From positions 3,890,263 through 3,954,262 of the forward strand of contig NW_022098043.1 in the NCBI RefSeq assembly GCF_002288925.2: a stretch of 64,000 nt of DNA, written 5' to 3'. The first letter of the stretch is position 1. Every line of letters begins with the position of its first letter. The notes beneath the pieces are model-generated. The model did no database searches. It saw nothing but the letters and a program-made list of their open reading frames with translations, and was not told where the DNA came from. Position numbers and translations under genes: made by a program. The stretch comes from Delphinapterus leucas (taxonomy: Eukaryota; Chordata; Mammalia; Artiodactyla; Monodontidae). Below are positions 1-11,007 of the stretch, one piece after another.

Positions 1-150
1 CCACAATAATTCTAGGAGGTAGGTACTATTATTACACTCAGTCATTTAGTTCTCACAATAATTCTAGGAGGTAGGTACTATTATTACACTCAATAAACAG
101 ATTAGGAAGCTGAGACTAGAGACATTTGGGATGGGGGCACAACTGAAGGA
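1..150 (+). repeat. MIR fragment with a 52-bp tandem duplication
   Basis: The core 'ctaggaggtaggtactatta' is typical of MIR. The 39 bp at 2-40 recur exactly at 54-92, separated by 13 bp, and the usual MIR 3' continuation follows the second copy only. Confidence 0.7.
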
Positions 151-882
151 GACATAAGTCCAGTTCAGCAGCTCATTTGGGATAGGGAGCTGAGGGAAGG
201 CATCGTTCTTCATCCATCGATCATTTATTCAGGAGAAGTTTACTGCAGCTAGATGCCCCGTATCTACGGGATCCTTAGTGCGTGCTAGGCCCTGTGGTCG
301 GTGGGCGAGCATTGCCTTGTCTCCCCTCTTCACCCTGGTCAGGCTGTGAGTGAGGCTGTTCACCCAGCACCTCGTGGACAACCCGCCAACAGGCCACCTT
401 GAATGCCACATCCTCACGCCACGTGGCAATTTGGGTGGGAGAGAAAGGAAGTGCTCTTGTGGAAGGTGGGTAATGACTCCTCGCTTCTTATTGGCCCTCA
501 TGCATTAGAGTTTCCATCCCTGAACCAATCAGAGTGGTCTGAAGGATGCCATTGGTGGATTGACTCCACCTACTCGCTCCTGTCGCCTGAAGCTGAGAAC
601 CATAAATTCTCACCTCACTCAGGGAGCTGGCCCCTCCAAATCAAGGCCAGCCTTCCTGCCCCCTCCTGCTCTGGTTGGCTGTGGGAACTCGGACACGGCC
701 TCAGTCTGCTCGCCTGCACAGAGCTGTGGTGAGGGCCTGACCCAGGCAGGGCCCAGGAAAGCAATTGCCCACTAGACCCCTCCTTGACCGTGCATGATGT
801 TCTGACTAGGCTGAATCATCCTCTCTCTTTCTCGCTCTCTCTCTGCAAACACCATGCACAAATCTTTCCCTCAAGCTTCCTA

Positions 883-1497
883 CACTGTTGGTGGGAATGC
901 AAATTGGTGCAGCCCCTATGGAGAACAGTATGGAGGTTTCTCAAAAAACTAAAAATAGAGTTGCCATATGATCCAGCAATCCCACTCCTGGGCATATATC
1001 CGGACAAAACTATAATTCAAAAATTTCATGCACCCCTATGTTCATAGCAGCCCTATTACAATAGCCAAGACATGGAAACAACCTAAATGTCCATTGACAG
1101 ATGAATGGATAAAGATGATGTGGTACATGTATACGATGGCATACTACTCAGCCATAAAGAAGAATGAAACAATGTCATTTGCGGCAACAAGGATGGACCT
1201 AGAGATCATCATACTAAGTGAAGTAAGTCAGAAAGAGAAAGACAAATACCATGTGATACCACTTATATGTGGAATCTAAAATATGACACAAATGAACTTA
1301 TCTATGAATCAGAAACAGACTCACAGTGACAGAGAACAGACTTGTGGTTGCCAAGGGGGAGGGGGTGGGGGGAGGGACGGACTGGGGGTTTGGGGATTAG
1401 CAGAGGCAAACTATGATGTACAGGATGGATAAACAACAAGGTCCTACTGCACAGCACAGGGAACTATATTCAATATCCTGTGATAAACCATAATGGG
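883..1497 (+). mobile_element. L1 3' fragment (ORF2 C-terminus and 3'UTR), truncated at both ends
   Basis: It reads 'ggtgggaatgcaaattggtg', then the end of an L1 ORF2 with [16 protein letters not shown] and MDLEIIILSEVSQKEKDKYH in broken frames, then L1 3'UTR ending near 'ctgtgataaaccataatgg'. The poly(A) end is missing. Inactive. Confidence 0.9.
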
Positions 1498-1589
1498 AGG
1501 AAAAAGCCCCTCCCTCTAACTGCCAGAGGAATCCCAGGCTGCAGGAGACGTGCATCTGAGGGAGGCTGGTAGACTGAAGGAGGCCAGAG

Positions 1590-1720
1590 GCTTCACTCCC
1601 TGCCTGTGTGACCCTGCCTCTCTGAGCCTCAGTTTCCTCACCTGTGAGGACAAGATAACTCTACCAACCCCCTGGGGTTGTTGTGGAAGTGAATGAGGGT
1701 AGGTGGACCTAGGTCCCCAG
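1590..1720 (+). repeat. MIR fragment
   Basis: The MIR signature 'gcctcagtttcctcacctgt' is visible. Confidence 0.6.
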
Positions 1721-1814
1721 GAGGGAAGCACTCAGAGAGATTTTCTCTTGTTTATTGGGGAGGGAGTGCAGAATATGGATTGAAAGGGGATCCGGAGGCT
1801 GACAGATTCTAGTG

Positions 1815-1975
1815 CTCATTCTTTCATCCAGCAAACATTTATGGAGCATCTGCTATGTGCCAGGCATGATACTGGGTGCCAGGGATACAGAAGTGAGCAA
1901 AACAGACAAAAGTCCCTGTCTTCATGGAACTGACTTTTTCTGTCAGGGAAAACAGACAAACCACAAAATAAGTAA
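1815..1975 (+). repeat. L2 3'-end fragment
   Basis: It reads 'gcatctgctatgtgccaggc' then 'gagcaaaacagacaaaagtc', the recurring L2 3' sequence. Related copies are at 7785-7940 and 34995-35110. Confidence 0.7.
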
Positions 1976-2238
1976 AAAATTTAAATGTGATAGATAGTAA
2001 TAAATACCGAGAAGAATAAAGCAGAGAAGAGGGATAGAGACTATTTGGTTAGCTGGTCAGAGAAGGGCTCATTGAGAAGGTGACACTTGAGTAAAGACAG
2101 GAAGAAGGTAAGGAAATGAGTCAGACATTTGGAAAAGAAAGAATGGAGCTGTCACAGCCAAGAGAAGCCTAAAGAGACATGATGACTAAATGTAATGTGG
2201 TGTCCTAGATGGGGTCCTGGAACAGAATAAGGACACTA

Positions 2239-2552
2239 GGGCTTCCCTGGAGGCACAGTGGTTAGGAATCCACCTGCCAATGCAGGGGACATGGGCTCGA
2301 GCCCTGGTCCAGGAAGATCCCACATGCTGCAGAGCAACTAAGCCCATGCGCCACAACTACTGAGCCCGCACGTCATAACTACTGAGCCCGCATGCCTAGA
2401 GTCCGTGCTCTGCAACAAGAGAAGCCACCGCAATGAGAAGCCCGCGCACCGCAACGAAGAGTAGTCCCCACTCGCCACAACTAGAGAAAGCCTGCGTGCA
2501 GTAACGAAGACCCAACGCAGCCAAAAATAAAATAAATTAAAAAAAAAAGAAA
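2239..2552 (+). mobile_element. CHR-type SINE, long form, with exact 10-bp target-site duplication
   Basis: The tRNA-derived head (ggcttccctggaggcacagt, B-box-like region near 'gggctcgagccctgg') is followed by a body of 'caacaagagaagccaccgca' type and an A-rich tail. It is flanked by aaggacacta at 2229-2238 and 2553-2562. Confidence 0.93.
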
Positions 2553-2574
2553 AAGGACACTACGTAAAAACTGA

Positions 2575-2765
2575 GGAAATCTGAATTAAGTGTGGATTTT
2601 AGTTAATAATAATGTATCGATATTGGTTCATTAATTGTAACAAAGTTACCATGTTAATGTATGATGTTAATAACAGGGGAAGCTGGGTGGGGAGTATAGG
2701 AACTTCTGTACTATCTTATCAATTTTTCTGTATACCTAAAACTGTTCTAAAATAAAATGTTTATC
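2575..2765 (+). repeat. Old LINE-like 3' fragment
   Basis: It reads 'ttaataataatgtatcgata' and ends in 'cctaaaactgttctaaaata' with A-rich sequence after it, resembling the 3' end of old mammalian L1-type repeats. Family not certain. Confidence 0.45.
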
Positions 2766-3492
2766 CAAAAATGGGGGAAGAGAGGGCAGCAAGTGCAAAG
2801 GTCCTGAGGCAGGAGTGTGCCTGGTGGGATTAGCAAGGAGGTACTGCTTGAGGGAGATTAGGAGGAGAGGAGATCAGAGAGGTAGGTGTACAGGCTGGTG
2901 GGACAGTGTAAGGACTCCTTTCTTTGCTGCGAGGAGTATATAGAACCACCAGGAGTCTTTGACATCATCTGATTTGTGATCTAACAGCACCTCTCTGGTT
3001 GCTTTGTTGAAACTGGACCATGGGGAGGGGGGCAAGGGCTGAAGCAGGAAGGCCAGTGAGGAGGTTCCTGCAGAAGTCTGGGCGAGAGAGGATAGTGGGT
3101 CAGACCAGGATGGTAGCAGTGGAGGAGGTGAGAACAGGTCAAATTCTGGAAATATTTTGTTTTTCCAGGGGGAGAGCTGACCGGATTTGCTGACAGATTA
3201 GATGTGCAGTGTGAGAGAAAGAGAGCAGTCGGGGAGGATCCAGGGGTAGCCTGAGCAACGGGAAGGATGGAGGAAGATAGGTTTGGGAGGAAATTAGGAA
3301 CTCAGTTTAAACAGATTGAGTTAGAGGAGTTGTCAAGAGGCATCTGGAAATACAAGTCTGGAGCTGAGGAGAGAGACCTAAACTGAAGATTATGAATGAT
3401 GCTGGAGTCAGCAGCAAAGAAACAAAAGTTTAAACTCTAAAACCTGGGGAGGTGGGATCACCTTGGGGCAGGGAGGGTGAATGCTCAGGCGT

Positions 3493-3532
3493 GGACACAC
3501 ACACACACACACACATACACACACACACACAT
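3493..3532. repeat. (AC)n microsatellite
   Basis: About 19 AC units with one interruption (cacatacac). Confidence 0.95.
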
Positions 3533-3548
3533 GTGAGTGTGCTTGCCA

Positions 3549-3589
3549 CCATTTAAGCTTAGAGACTCACCCATTTAAGCTTAGAGACT
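3549..3589. repeat. Short tandem duplication, 19 bp, period 22
   Basis: The sequence ccatttaagcttagagact occurs at 3549-3567 and 3571-3589, just beyond the AC microsatellite. Confidence 0.9.
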
Positions 3590-3714
3590 TCCATGCCTTC
3601 GCTCATATCATCCTTGCAACAAACTCCCCAGCCTACTTCTCTTATGTTCTTCCTAAAACAGCCGGGAGGACTAGTGACGTGATGGGTGAGGTGAAGTGCG
3701 AACCAGCCCAGTGC

Positions 3715-3835
3715 CCGGCAGGTACCTATTCATTGACTTCTCACAGCAACAGTGTGACCTGGGGACCATTTTCATCACCCCCATTTGACAGATGAGGAAA
3801 GTGAGGCACAGAGAGTTCAGGTGACTTGGTCCAAG
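3715..3835 (+). repeat. MIR fragment
   Basis: It contains 'ccatttgacagatgaggaaa' followed by 'gtgaggcacagagag', the MIR core and 3' side. Confidence 0.65.
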
Positions 3836-5582
3836 CTCTGTCCAACCGAAAGCATCCTAGCAGGTGGGTGTCACATCACCCCCTGCTGCTCTCACAAGGA
3901 ATTCAGTTTATTCAGAGTCAGGGCTCATCAGTGGGCAGACAGCCTTATGCACAGGGCTTCCCCCACAAAGGCCCTGGTATCTGCTGAACCGCCTGCCACG
4001 CTGCCTGCACTGCCCCTGCTGGGCTAATTCCTTCGGTTCTCAGGACATTTTTGGCTTCCAGTGTGGCGGCCGGGATGGAGTGAACAGGGAGCACATTAGG
4101 CTGTCAGTTCCCACCCCCGGGGGCCCAGCTATATAGAGGCCTGGGAAGTTGTAACATGCTCTCCCAAAGCTATTCTTGATAGTTCAAAAAGGCTGCACAG
4201 GTGACTTGAAAGGTAGAATTCTCTTGCTTTTCAGCTCCACTGGCCCCTGCGGTGGATCAGATGTCCTATGAGCAGTTACCTCCTAGACTAATACAGTATT
4301 GGTAGTAATCAATAATACACATAGTTACTTTTGTTTTTTGGTAAAATCCTTATACGTGGAGCTCATGGGAGAGGAAGATAATGAAAGGGGCCTGGTGGCG
4401 GGAAGGCTAGGATCCACTGCCTGGGGCTTCGTCTACTAAAACTATAGGTGTGGTGACTGTGGGCTTCTTGGTCCCCCAGCCCAGCAGCACCTTGGCTTCT
4501 TTTTTGTAACAACTTCTCTATTTTCGTGTGTAGCTTGGGGCAGGGGACACATGCTCTGGCCCCCACCGTGAAGCTGAGGGGGCCCAGGCTCCTGCTCTCC
4601 ACCCCAAGGTTCAGCCCAAGGTTCAGCCCAGGGGAGGGCAGAAGACTCAAGCTTGCACAATTTCTCTCCATCAGTCAGCTTTTGCTGTGGTAACTAACAG
4701 CCCCCAACTCTCAGTGGCTTACACCAATAACTTCTCTTTGTGTTCACGGGCCCAAGGGTTGGTTTGACTCGGCTCAGCTCCCAGCCAGGTACGGCCCCTC
4801 TCTGGGAAATACTGTTCTCCTGGCAGAGAGAGCCAGAGGCTAGCCTGAACCACTCAGGTTCACTTAAAGCTTCTGCTCAGATCTGGCACAGGTGCTGTCC
4901 ACTCACATTCCAGAAACCAGCTGGCACCCGGGAGGGTGGATGTATAATCCTCTCAGTGGGGCTGGAGTGGACGGCTGGGAACAATCATACACATCTACCA
5001 CAGACTCTTACTCAAGAAAGGCTGGGTCACGGACTCATTTACCCCAGGGGCAGGGCCCGGGCCCCACTGAGCACTTCCTGCCTGCAAGACCCCGCACTGG
5101 CTGACTCCTGTCTTTCCCAGCTGGCTTCTCAGCTTCCAGACAACACTGTACGGGCTTGCCCTGTACCTTTGCATTCAATTCCCTTTTGGATTTATTGTCC
5201 GTGTCTATGGCTTGCAATATAAAAACCTCAGATAAGAAGAGAACACATAGTAACAACAAATTTAAGGTGATGCTAACAGAATTTCTTTTTGGAAACTGGA
5301 GGGCTAACAATTTAAACGGGTAAAATCACTGTGATAAATGTGGTTGGCAAGGGGAGTCCAGGACAAGGGCCAGAAGGGAAGCCCAGGGGCCAGACAGCAG
5401 AAGAGAGCCGACCAGGGTCTCTCCAGGGAAGGTGGGCAGACAGACCGGCTTCCCGGACAGCTCAGTTTGGCCAGCTAAAAACACCTTCGGTCCTGGCCCG
5501 GCCCCAGGCCTGCAAATGCCCATAACACCTGTCTGAGGCTCCAGACCCCGGCCAGGACTGAGGCTTCCTCTCGTTATCCTCT

Positions 5583-5760
5583 AGTTCCGCTTCTCAACCC
5601 TGACTGTACATTAGAAACCCCTGCAGAGTTTAAACAAAACAAAGCCCAGGTTCCTCCCAGCCTGGTTAAATCAGGCTCTTTGGGGGTGGGCCCTGGGGAA
5701 TGGGCATTTTTAAGAGCTCCCCAAGTGGTTCTAACGAGTGACCAGGGTTGAGACCTGAGG
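5583..5760. mobile_element. MER5A-like hAT-Charlie DNA transposon remnant
   Basis: 'cttctcaaccctgactgtac' and 'ttagaaacccctgcagagtt' begin the element and 'ccaagtggttctaacgagtg' with 'ggttgagacctg' ends it, matching MER5A layout. Non-autonomous fossil. Confidence 0.65.
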
Positions 5761-5910
5761 CCTACTTCTCCTACAGATTCTGCAGTGCATGGAGAGGGAT
5801 GCCAGCCCCGGGATGCCAAGATATGTAGATTTTTCAGCAGAAAACAAACAAACAAAAATCTGGATGTGAAATCCCCAATTTTCAAATGTTGAGTTGTTGT
5901 TTTGGCTTTT

Positions 5911-6107
5911 TTTTTGCTGTACGCGGGCCTCTCACTGCTGTGGCCTCTCCCGTTGCGGAGCACAGGCTCCGGACGCGCAGGCTCAGCGGCCATGGCTCAC
6001 GGGCCCAGCCGCTCCGCGGCATGTGGGATCCTCCCGGACCGGGGCACAAACCCGCGTCCCCTGCGTCGGCAGGTGGACTCTCAACCACTGCGCCACCAGG
6101 GAAGCCC
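5911..6107 (-). mobile_element. CHR-type SINE, short form, with 13-bp target-site duplication
   Basis: The reverse strand runs from gggcttccctggtggcgcag to a poly(A) tail. It is flanked by tgttttggctttt at 5898-5910 and 6108-6120, exact. The element contains the 'gggcccgtgagccatggc' body typical of the short form. Confidence 0.93.
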
Positions 6108-6647
6108 TGTTTTGGCTTTTAATTACATTTAAAATGTGTTTTAAAAACCATTATTTTTTATTATAAAAGTAATATTAGGTTTATGGTGGAAAATTTGGAA
6201 TATACAGTGAAATGTAGAGAAGAAAATGAAAGTCACCTATAATCTTAACTGCCCCTTGGGTTCTGAATATGGAATGATTCCAGGACGTTCTGAAAGAAAG
6301 TTCCCACTTCAATGCGCTGGGGGAGAGGGGCCCCCCGGAGTCTTTTCCTGAGGAAAAAAGAGTTCCAATTCTTGAAAGCCTGGACATTCAACACCTTTAA
6401 AAGGCTGGTCCCTTAGACCTTTGATGCTTGTCAGAGACAGACTTTGAGAACTCACCTTATTTTTTAGATCAATATTTCTTCTTCCTAATACATAATAACA
6501 AAAATTACAATCAGAAAGAAAGAAATCTTTAGGGGAGAACCTCTGCCGTCCAGTGGAGACAGCGCTGGAGATGAAAAAAAGACCTCTGGCTAAGATCGCA
6601 TGTGCCCTCTGGTGGCAGCTGGAGGGGATGGCTTCACAGGGCCATCA

Positions 6648-6832
6648 AGTCAGTGGTTCTCAAAGTGGGGTCCCAGGACCCAGCCTCACCTGGACACTTG
6701 TCAGAAACAACTTTTCAGGCCCTACCTCAGTTCTTTTGAATCAGAAACTCTGAGTGTGGGACCCAGCAATTTGTGTTTTAACAAGCCATTTAGGCACTTC
6801 CAATAAGCCCTAAAGTTTGAGAACCATTGTTT
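6648..6832. mobile_element. MER5A hAT-Charlie remnant
   Basis: It starts 'cagtggttctcaaagtgggg' and ends 'agtttgagaaccattg', inverted termini of hAT type, with 'gaatcagaaactctgagtgt' inside. Confidence 0.8.
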
Positions 6833-7784
6833 TAGATAAGTACAGGCCTGGTACCAGATAATGTGTCAAAACAGCACAAGCTCTGAGGACAAAAGGGAAG
6901 GAAATGGTGAAGGCGCTGGTGCTGGACAAACACCTCCTCAAGGTCCCTGCCCACACTCGGCCCCATCTCCCTCTCAGCCCTGAGGTATCTGGAGGCTGCA
7001 GAGTTGGGGAACAGGGGCAGAAGGGACCACTCACTGCCCAGAGTAAACCCATCCAGGCTTCTTGGACGGGGCTTAAAAGGCCACACCACATTGTGTGAAA
7101 CTAAGACTTGGATTCCTAGGACAGAGATCAGAGGTATAAGGGCAGGGTGATTCCAGAACCCTAGCAAGCCCATCCTGAGCGGATGCAAGACTTGAACTTC
7201 AGGTAGAGGCAGAGGAATGAAAAGCAAACACTGAGGTAGGAATAAAGCAGGAACAAAGTAAGCCCCAGGAAGGAGGGGGCCGAGAAAAGAAGTGTGCTCC
7301 CCTTGGGCAGATGGATCAGTCTTTAACCAGATACCTTCCTGGAGGAAATGCTTTATAATTCGATTACTGTCAGAATGAAAAAGCCCCACATTGACTCAAG
7401 ATGCAGCGGTGCTGGCACTCGGGGAAATTGGGTCTGAGGCTCCAACTGGATAGAAAACGCCTAGGCCCCCAGCAGGTTCCCTGCAGCGAGGCTTCCCTGA
7501 CAGAGAAGTGATGGTTTTCAGGGCATCCAGCTGTTTAGGAAATCTCTGCACCTGGCAAAGTCAAGCAGGAGTTTGTAGAGAAAATCTGACAAGAAAAACA
7601 AGGTTTCAGCAGAAACCAGAGACAGGCAGATGGAAGCTGTCATGGTAAATACGCCACTTCAAATTTTCTCCTCCCCTAGAAACAGTTCTGTTTATACTGT
7701 CATTCTAACAGTAGTATTAAAGAGATGCTCTGATTCAGTTAAGACACTGTATTTCAGGTTACATGTCCAATCTATTAATTAACT

Positions 7785-7940
7785 TTATTCATTCAGTAAG
7801 TATTCACTGAGCACCTACTGTGTGGCAGTCATTGTTCTAGGTTCTGGGGTTAAGCGGTAAACAGACGGAAATCTCTGCCCTCGAAGAGTTTACATTCTAA
7901 TGGCGGGGAGGGGAGAGATAATAAACAAAATAAGCAAAAT
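7785..7940 (+). repeat. L2 3'-end fragment
   Basis: 'attcactgagcacctactgt' and 'agagtttacattctaatggc' are L2 signatures. Confidence 0.75.
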
Positions 7941-8054
7941 GTGTAACGCTTTGAGTTCTTCATCTCCAGCTTGCCCCTCAAATATTAAGCTCTTGTTCTG
8001 AATTTTCAAAGCTGAACTAGGAGAGTGACAGTGTTGAGAGTCTTAGGGTTAGAA

Positions 8055-8205
8055 AAGTCAGCTCAGGCAGGGCTTCTAAACAAGTCATATGCAACTGAAT
8101 CACCCGGAGACATTGTTAATGTGCAGATTTAGATGGGGGCCTGGGGAAGAGCTCCCAGGTGCTGATGCTGCAGGCCCACAGTGCGCACCACACTGCTGAG
8201 GACCC
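8055..8205. mobile_element. MER5A-like remnant
   Basis: 'gcaactgaatcacccggaga' and 'cccaggtgctgatgctgcag' resemble the middle of MER5A. The ends are eroded. Confidence 0.5.
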
Positions 8206-9650
8206 CACTTGGGAGTCAGGCTGCGGGGATGGAGCTGGCCCGGAATGCAGACTCCCAGCCAGACTGGCCTCACGGCCGCTCCCTGCTGGAGCTCCAGCTC
8301 CTAACCTCAGCAGAGGCCCTAGCTAGTTCACAGAGCACTCCTCTCCCTGATTTCCACAGCAACTCCTTCCGGCAGGCTGGGCAGCCAGGAACAATACTCC
8401 TTCTTAAAGGGGAGGAAACAGCACCTACCCCAGGGAAGTTGTGTGGTGGCAAAGCTGGGAGCAAACTCCCATCTCTGTCTAGAGGGCTTTGCCTGGCCTA
8501 GAACAGACTAGGGCCTTATAAAGAGGGGAGATGCTGCAGGCTTGTGAAGAAGCCAGCACAGCGGCAAACATCACTCAGAGTCACAGAAAACCAGGCATTT
8601 ACGGGGCTCAAAGGGCCTTTAACCTAAACAGGTCTAGTTGCTGTGGCCCACCTGAAAACAGTTTACTAGTTGGCCTTCACTGAATTGGCTTTGGGGTGGG
8701 TTTCCAGTTTACCTGTCTGTCTCCCTCTGGCGTGATGTGAATTTCACAGGAAGCAATCTGATAGCAGCTGTTAGAGATGTTCAGCCCTCCCAGGTGGCTT
8801 GCCATAGCCTGACTGATGCAGCCAGGTGAGCCTGGGGACCTGGGATGGCAGGAGAAAGGACTATTCCCTTTCTTTAGGCTGGGAGCCATGAGGAATTACT
8901 CATTCTCATTTTACAGGATGTATTGGAAAGATGATCACAGAGGGAATGGGCACAAAACAGCTATTTCCTTATGTCAAGTTGGGAGACGTCAACAGAGGTC
9001 ATTCGGCCAGTCAAAACACACTCAGCCCACGCTTTCTGTAAATATTTAACCATCCAGAATGGCAAACACTGCTTTATGGCATGTCATAAACGATACTGTA
9101 CTAAGACGGAACCATTTCATGATGGGCCTAGAGCAACAAAGACAACAACTGGAGATCTCCTTGGTGGAAAAGAACATGACAATGAGAATGCTTTGGGCAG
9201 ACACATTCCTTCAGGGAGGGCCAAGGCAAAAGCCAAGCCGCCAAGCCAAGGCGTTTCCCCTGGGGAACTCTGCTCACGGTATTAAGTGTGGTATGTTTGC
9301 AAGAGCCTAAATGGCTGAGACTCAGGAAGGCTATCCTGCAATAGGGACGGGGCTGAGGTGCCAAGAGCAGAATTTTCCGAAACTGGAGCCAAGATCAATT
9401 GTAACAATGGCCGAGAGAGGAAAACAGAGGCTGAGAGGGGCAGCTGGCTTCTCAGAGGAAGAAAACAGACAAAGCCTCTAGAAACAAGGGAGGACTACAG
9501 AAGCGGTTACCTTGGAGATCAGTTCAGGATCTGCGGCAGATAGGAAACCTAATAGGGTATTGGTCACAAACTGGCCTGACAAGATTCTGGAAAATGGAAA
9601 TTTGCTCTCAAAAATTTCTCACCAACTACCTTCCAACCCCACCCCTAACC

Positions 9651-9815
9651 TTTTTTTTTTTTTTTGCGGTATGCGGGCCTCTCACTGTTGTGGAGACGCC
9701 CAGGCTCGGCGGCCATGGCTCACGGGCCCAGCCGCTCCGCGGCATGTGGTATGTTCCTGGACCGGGGCACGAACCCGTGTCCCCTGCATCGGCAGGCGGA
9801 CTCTCAACTACTGCT
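9651..9815 (-). mobile_element. CHR-type SINE, short form, internally deleted and 5'-truncated
   Basis: The poly(T), 'gcgggcctctcactgttgtg' and 'cggccatggctcacgggccc' blocks are present. About 30 bp between them is missing relative to the other short copies, and the last 15 or so bases (the SINE 5' end) are replaced by T-rich sequence. Confidence 0.85.
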
Positions 9816-9873
9816 TTTTTTAGGAAAGAAGGATTGTACCAGAAAACAAGGCAGCCTTGGTTCTACTCAGATG

Positions 9874-9978
9874 ACAGAGAGAAAGGAAAAGGGAGGGAGG
9901 GAGAAAAAGGGAAGGAAAGAGGGAGGGAGGAAGGAGGGAAGAGGAGGGACGGGGAGGAAGAGGGAGGGAGAGAGAATG
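9874..9978 (+). repeat. Polypurine tract with G-quadruplex motif
   Basis: About 100 bp of almost pure G/A. 'gggagggagggagaaaaagg' at 9891-9910 plus the next G gives four G3 runs with loops of 1, 1 and 7. It lies about 240 bp beyond the distal MACO1 poly(A) signal. Confidence 0.85.
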
Positions 9979-10219
9979 AGAATGGATACATCCGAAGTAA
10001 GACTAGAACGAAAACTACTTGAGAGCCTGTATGGATTCATCCCAAATCCTGTAACCTGCGCCCCGCAGCACCCGTTGCCCGGGACACTGCCACTGTCAGG
10101 GTTCGGAAATGAGGACAGAACAAGAGTGAAAATCTAAGGCCCATTCAGAACAATCTACCTTGTGGTGCCCTCCTGAAAAGTTAAAAAGGCAGAAAACTAG
10201 TTTTATCTGTAAGAAAATG

Positions 10220-10225
10220 TTTATT
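10220..10225 (-). terminator. Candidate distal poly(A) signal of MACO1
   Basis: The minus strand reads AATAAA here. Downstream on that strand comes ACATTTTCTTACA and then T-rich CTGCCTTTTTAACTTTTC, the usual arrangement of signal, cleavage site and downstream element. It implies a 3'UTR of about 1.75 kb. Confidence 0.6.
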
Positions 10226-11001
10226 CTTTTGAACCCCACAGGAAAAAAAAAAAAAAAGGAATGCAGCCAAGACCAAGTATTTAACCAAAATAGTGTCCCA
10301 AAAGGCAGCAAAATGGGGGAAACCTCAACACAAAGTCAGTGACAATTTTCCATGTTTTTGCACAAAGATGAAAAAAATCTGTGACAATTCTGAGTAACAC
10401 TTCCATGGTGACAATTACACAAGATGATTCAAAAATGCAAAGTGGCAGCAACATGCATACCTGGCTAAAGCTAGAAGGTTTTAATCCCAAAATAAGATCA
10501 GTGATTAAAAAGGAAGATTCTTTTTAACACTTCTATCTTGCTGACTTGCTTGTCCTACTTAATTTGCTTTAAATGAGACATACATGCCAATTAACAGGAA
10601 ATTTTAGAACTATGTCCTTCCAGAATCCATGGCAAGGAAGTCAAACCATTCTATTTGGTTTCTTAATTTTCCTAGGTTCCAAATACAATTTTGCTTTGCC
10701 CCTCCCTCTCCCAGCCCCTCCCTCCACCCCCTCCCTGATTCTTAAACACTTCCAAAGGTTGCCAGTGCAAACACTTTTCTACCAATGTATAATATACACT
10801 TGAGACTGAAATCTTTGTGCAGAGTTTTGAGTTTTAAACTCTTTTAAAAAACAAAACAACACAACAAACCTTCCTTGGCACAAGAGCTGAGGAATTGTCA
10901 AGTTTCTTTTAAATCGTCAAACACAAGATGACGAAAAGTGGAAAGCACAGTTAAAGGAAATTTAAAAAAGATAAAACAAAACAAAACCTAGAACTGCAGC
11001 T

Positions 11002-11007
11002 TTTATT
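11002..11007 (-). terminator. Candidate proximal poly(A) signal of MACO1
   Basis: The minus strand reads CTAATAAAAGC, followed by CTGCAGTTCTAGG and the T/G-rich TTTTGTTTTGTTTTATC. Use of this site would give a 3'UTR of about 950 nt. No transcript evidence is available here. Confidence 0.45.

Larger units (their letters stand above)
1..10199. other. Region downstream of MACO1, no gene supported
   Basis: This 10.2 kb holds repeats (listed separately), microsatellites and apparently unique sequence. In the human genome LDLRAP1 lies on this side of MACO1, but no piece of it is recognisable here. Longer open frames at 4740-5222 and 6832-7389 show no domain or splice structure and are treated as chance. 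Confidence 0.75.

Noticed and set aside
784..1279. L1 ORF2-like coding pieces
   Set aside because: They are frameshifted, truncated fossil segments of a retrotransposon, annotated as a mobile element rather than a gene.
2239..2320. tRNA-like A and B boxes in this and other SINE heads
   Set aside because: They belong to tRNA-derived SINEs with long bodies and A-rich tails and lack a cloverleaf with a 3' end suited to a real tRNA gene.
3493..3532. Direct repeats that could suggest a CRISPR-like array
   Set aside because: These are ordinary AC dinucleotide repeats with no spacers, in a mammalian genome.
4740..5222. Open frame of 160 codons on the plus strand
   Set aside because: Composition is low-complexity and no family is recognisable. 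It begins in repeat-like sequence and has no exon neighbours.
6832..7389. Open frame of 185 codons on the minus strand
   Set aside because: No recognisable domain, no splice context, and the frame runs into a MER5A remnant at its low end. Chance frame in GC-richer DNA.
1..10199. Search for LDLRAP1 or another neighbour gene
   Set aside because: No exon-like block with a recognisable protein was found. The expected neighbour is probably further away.
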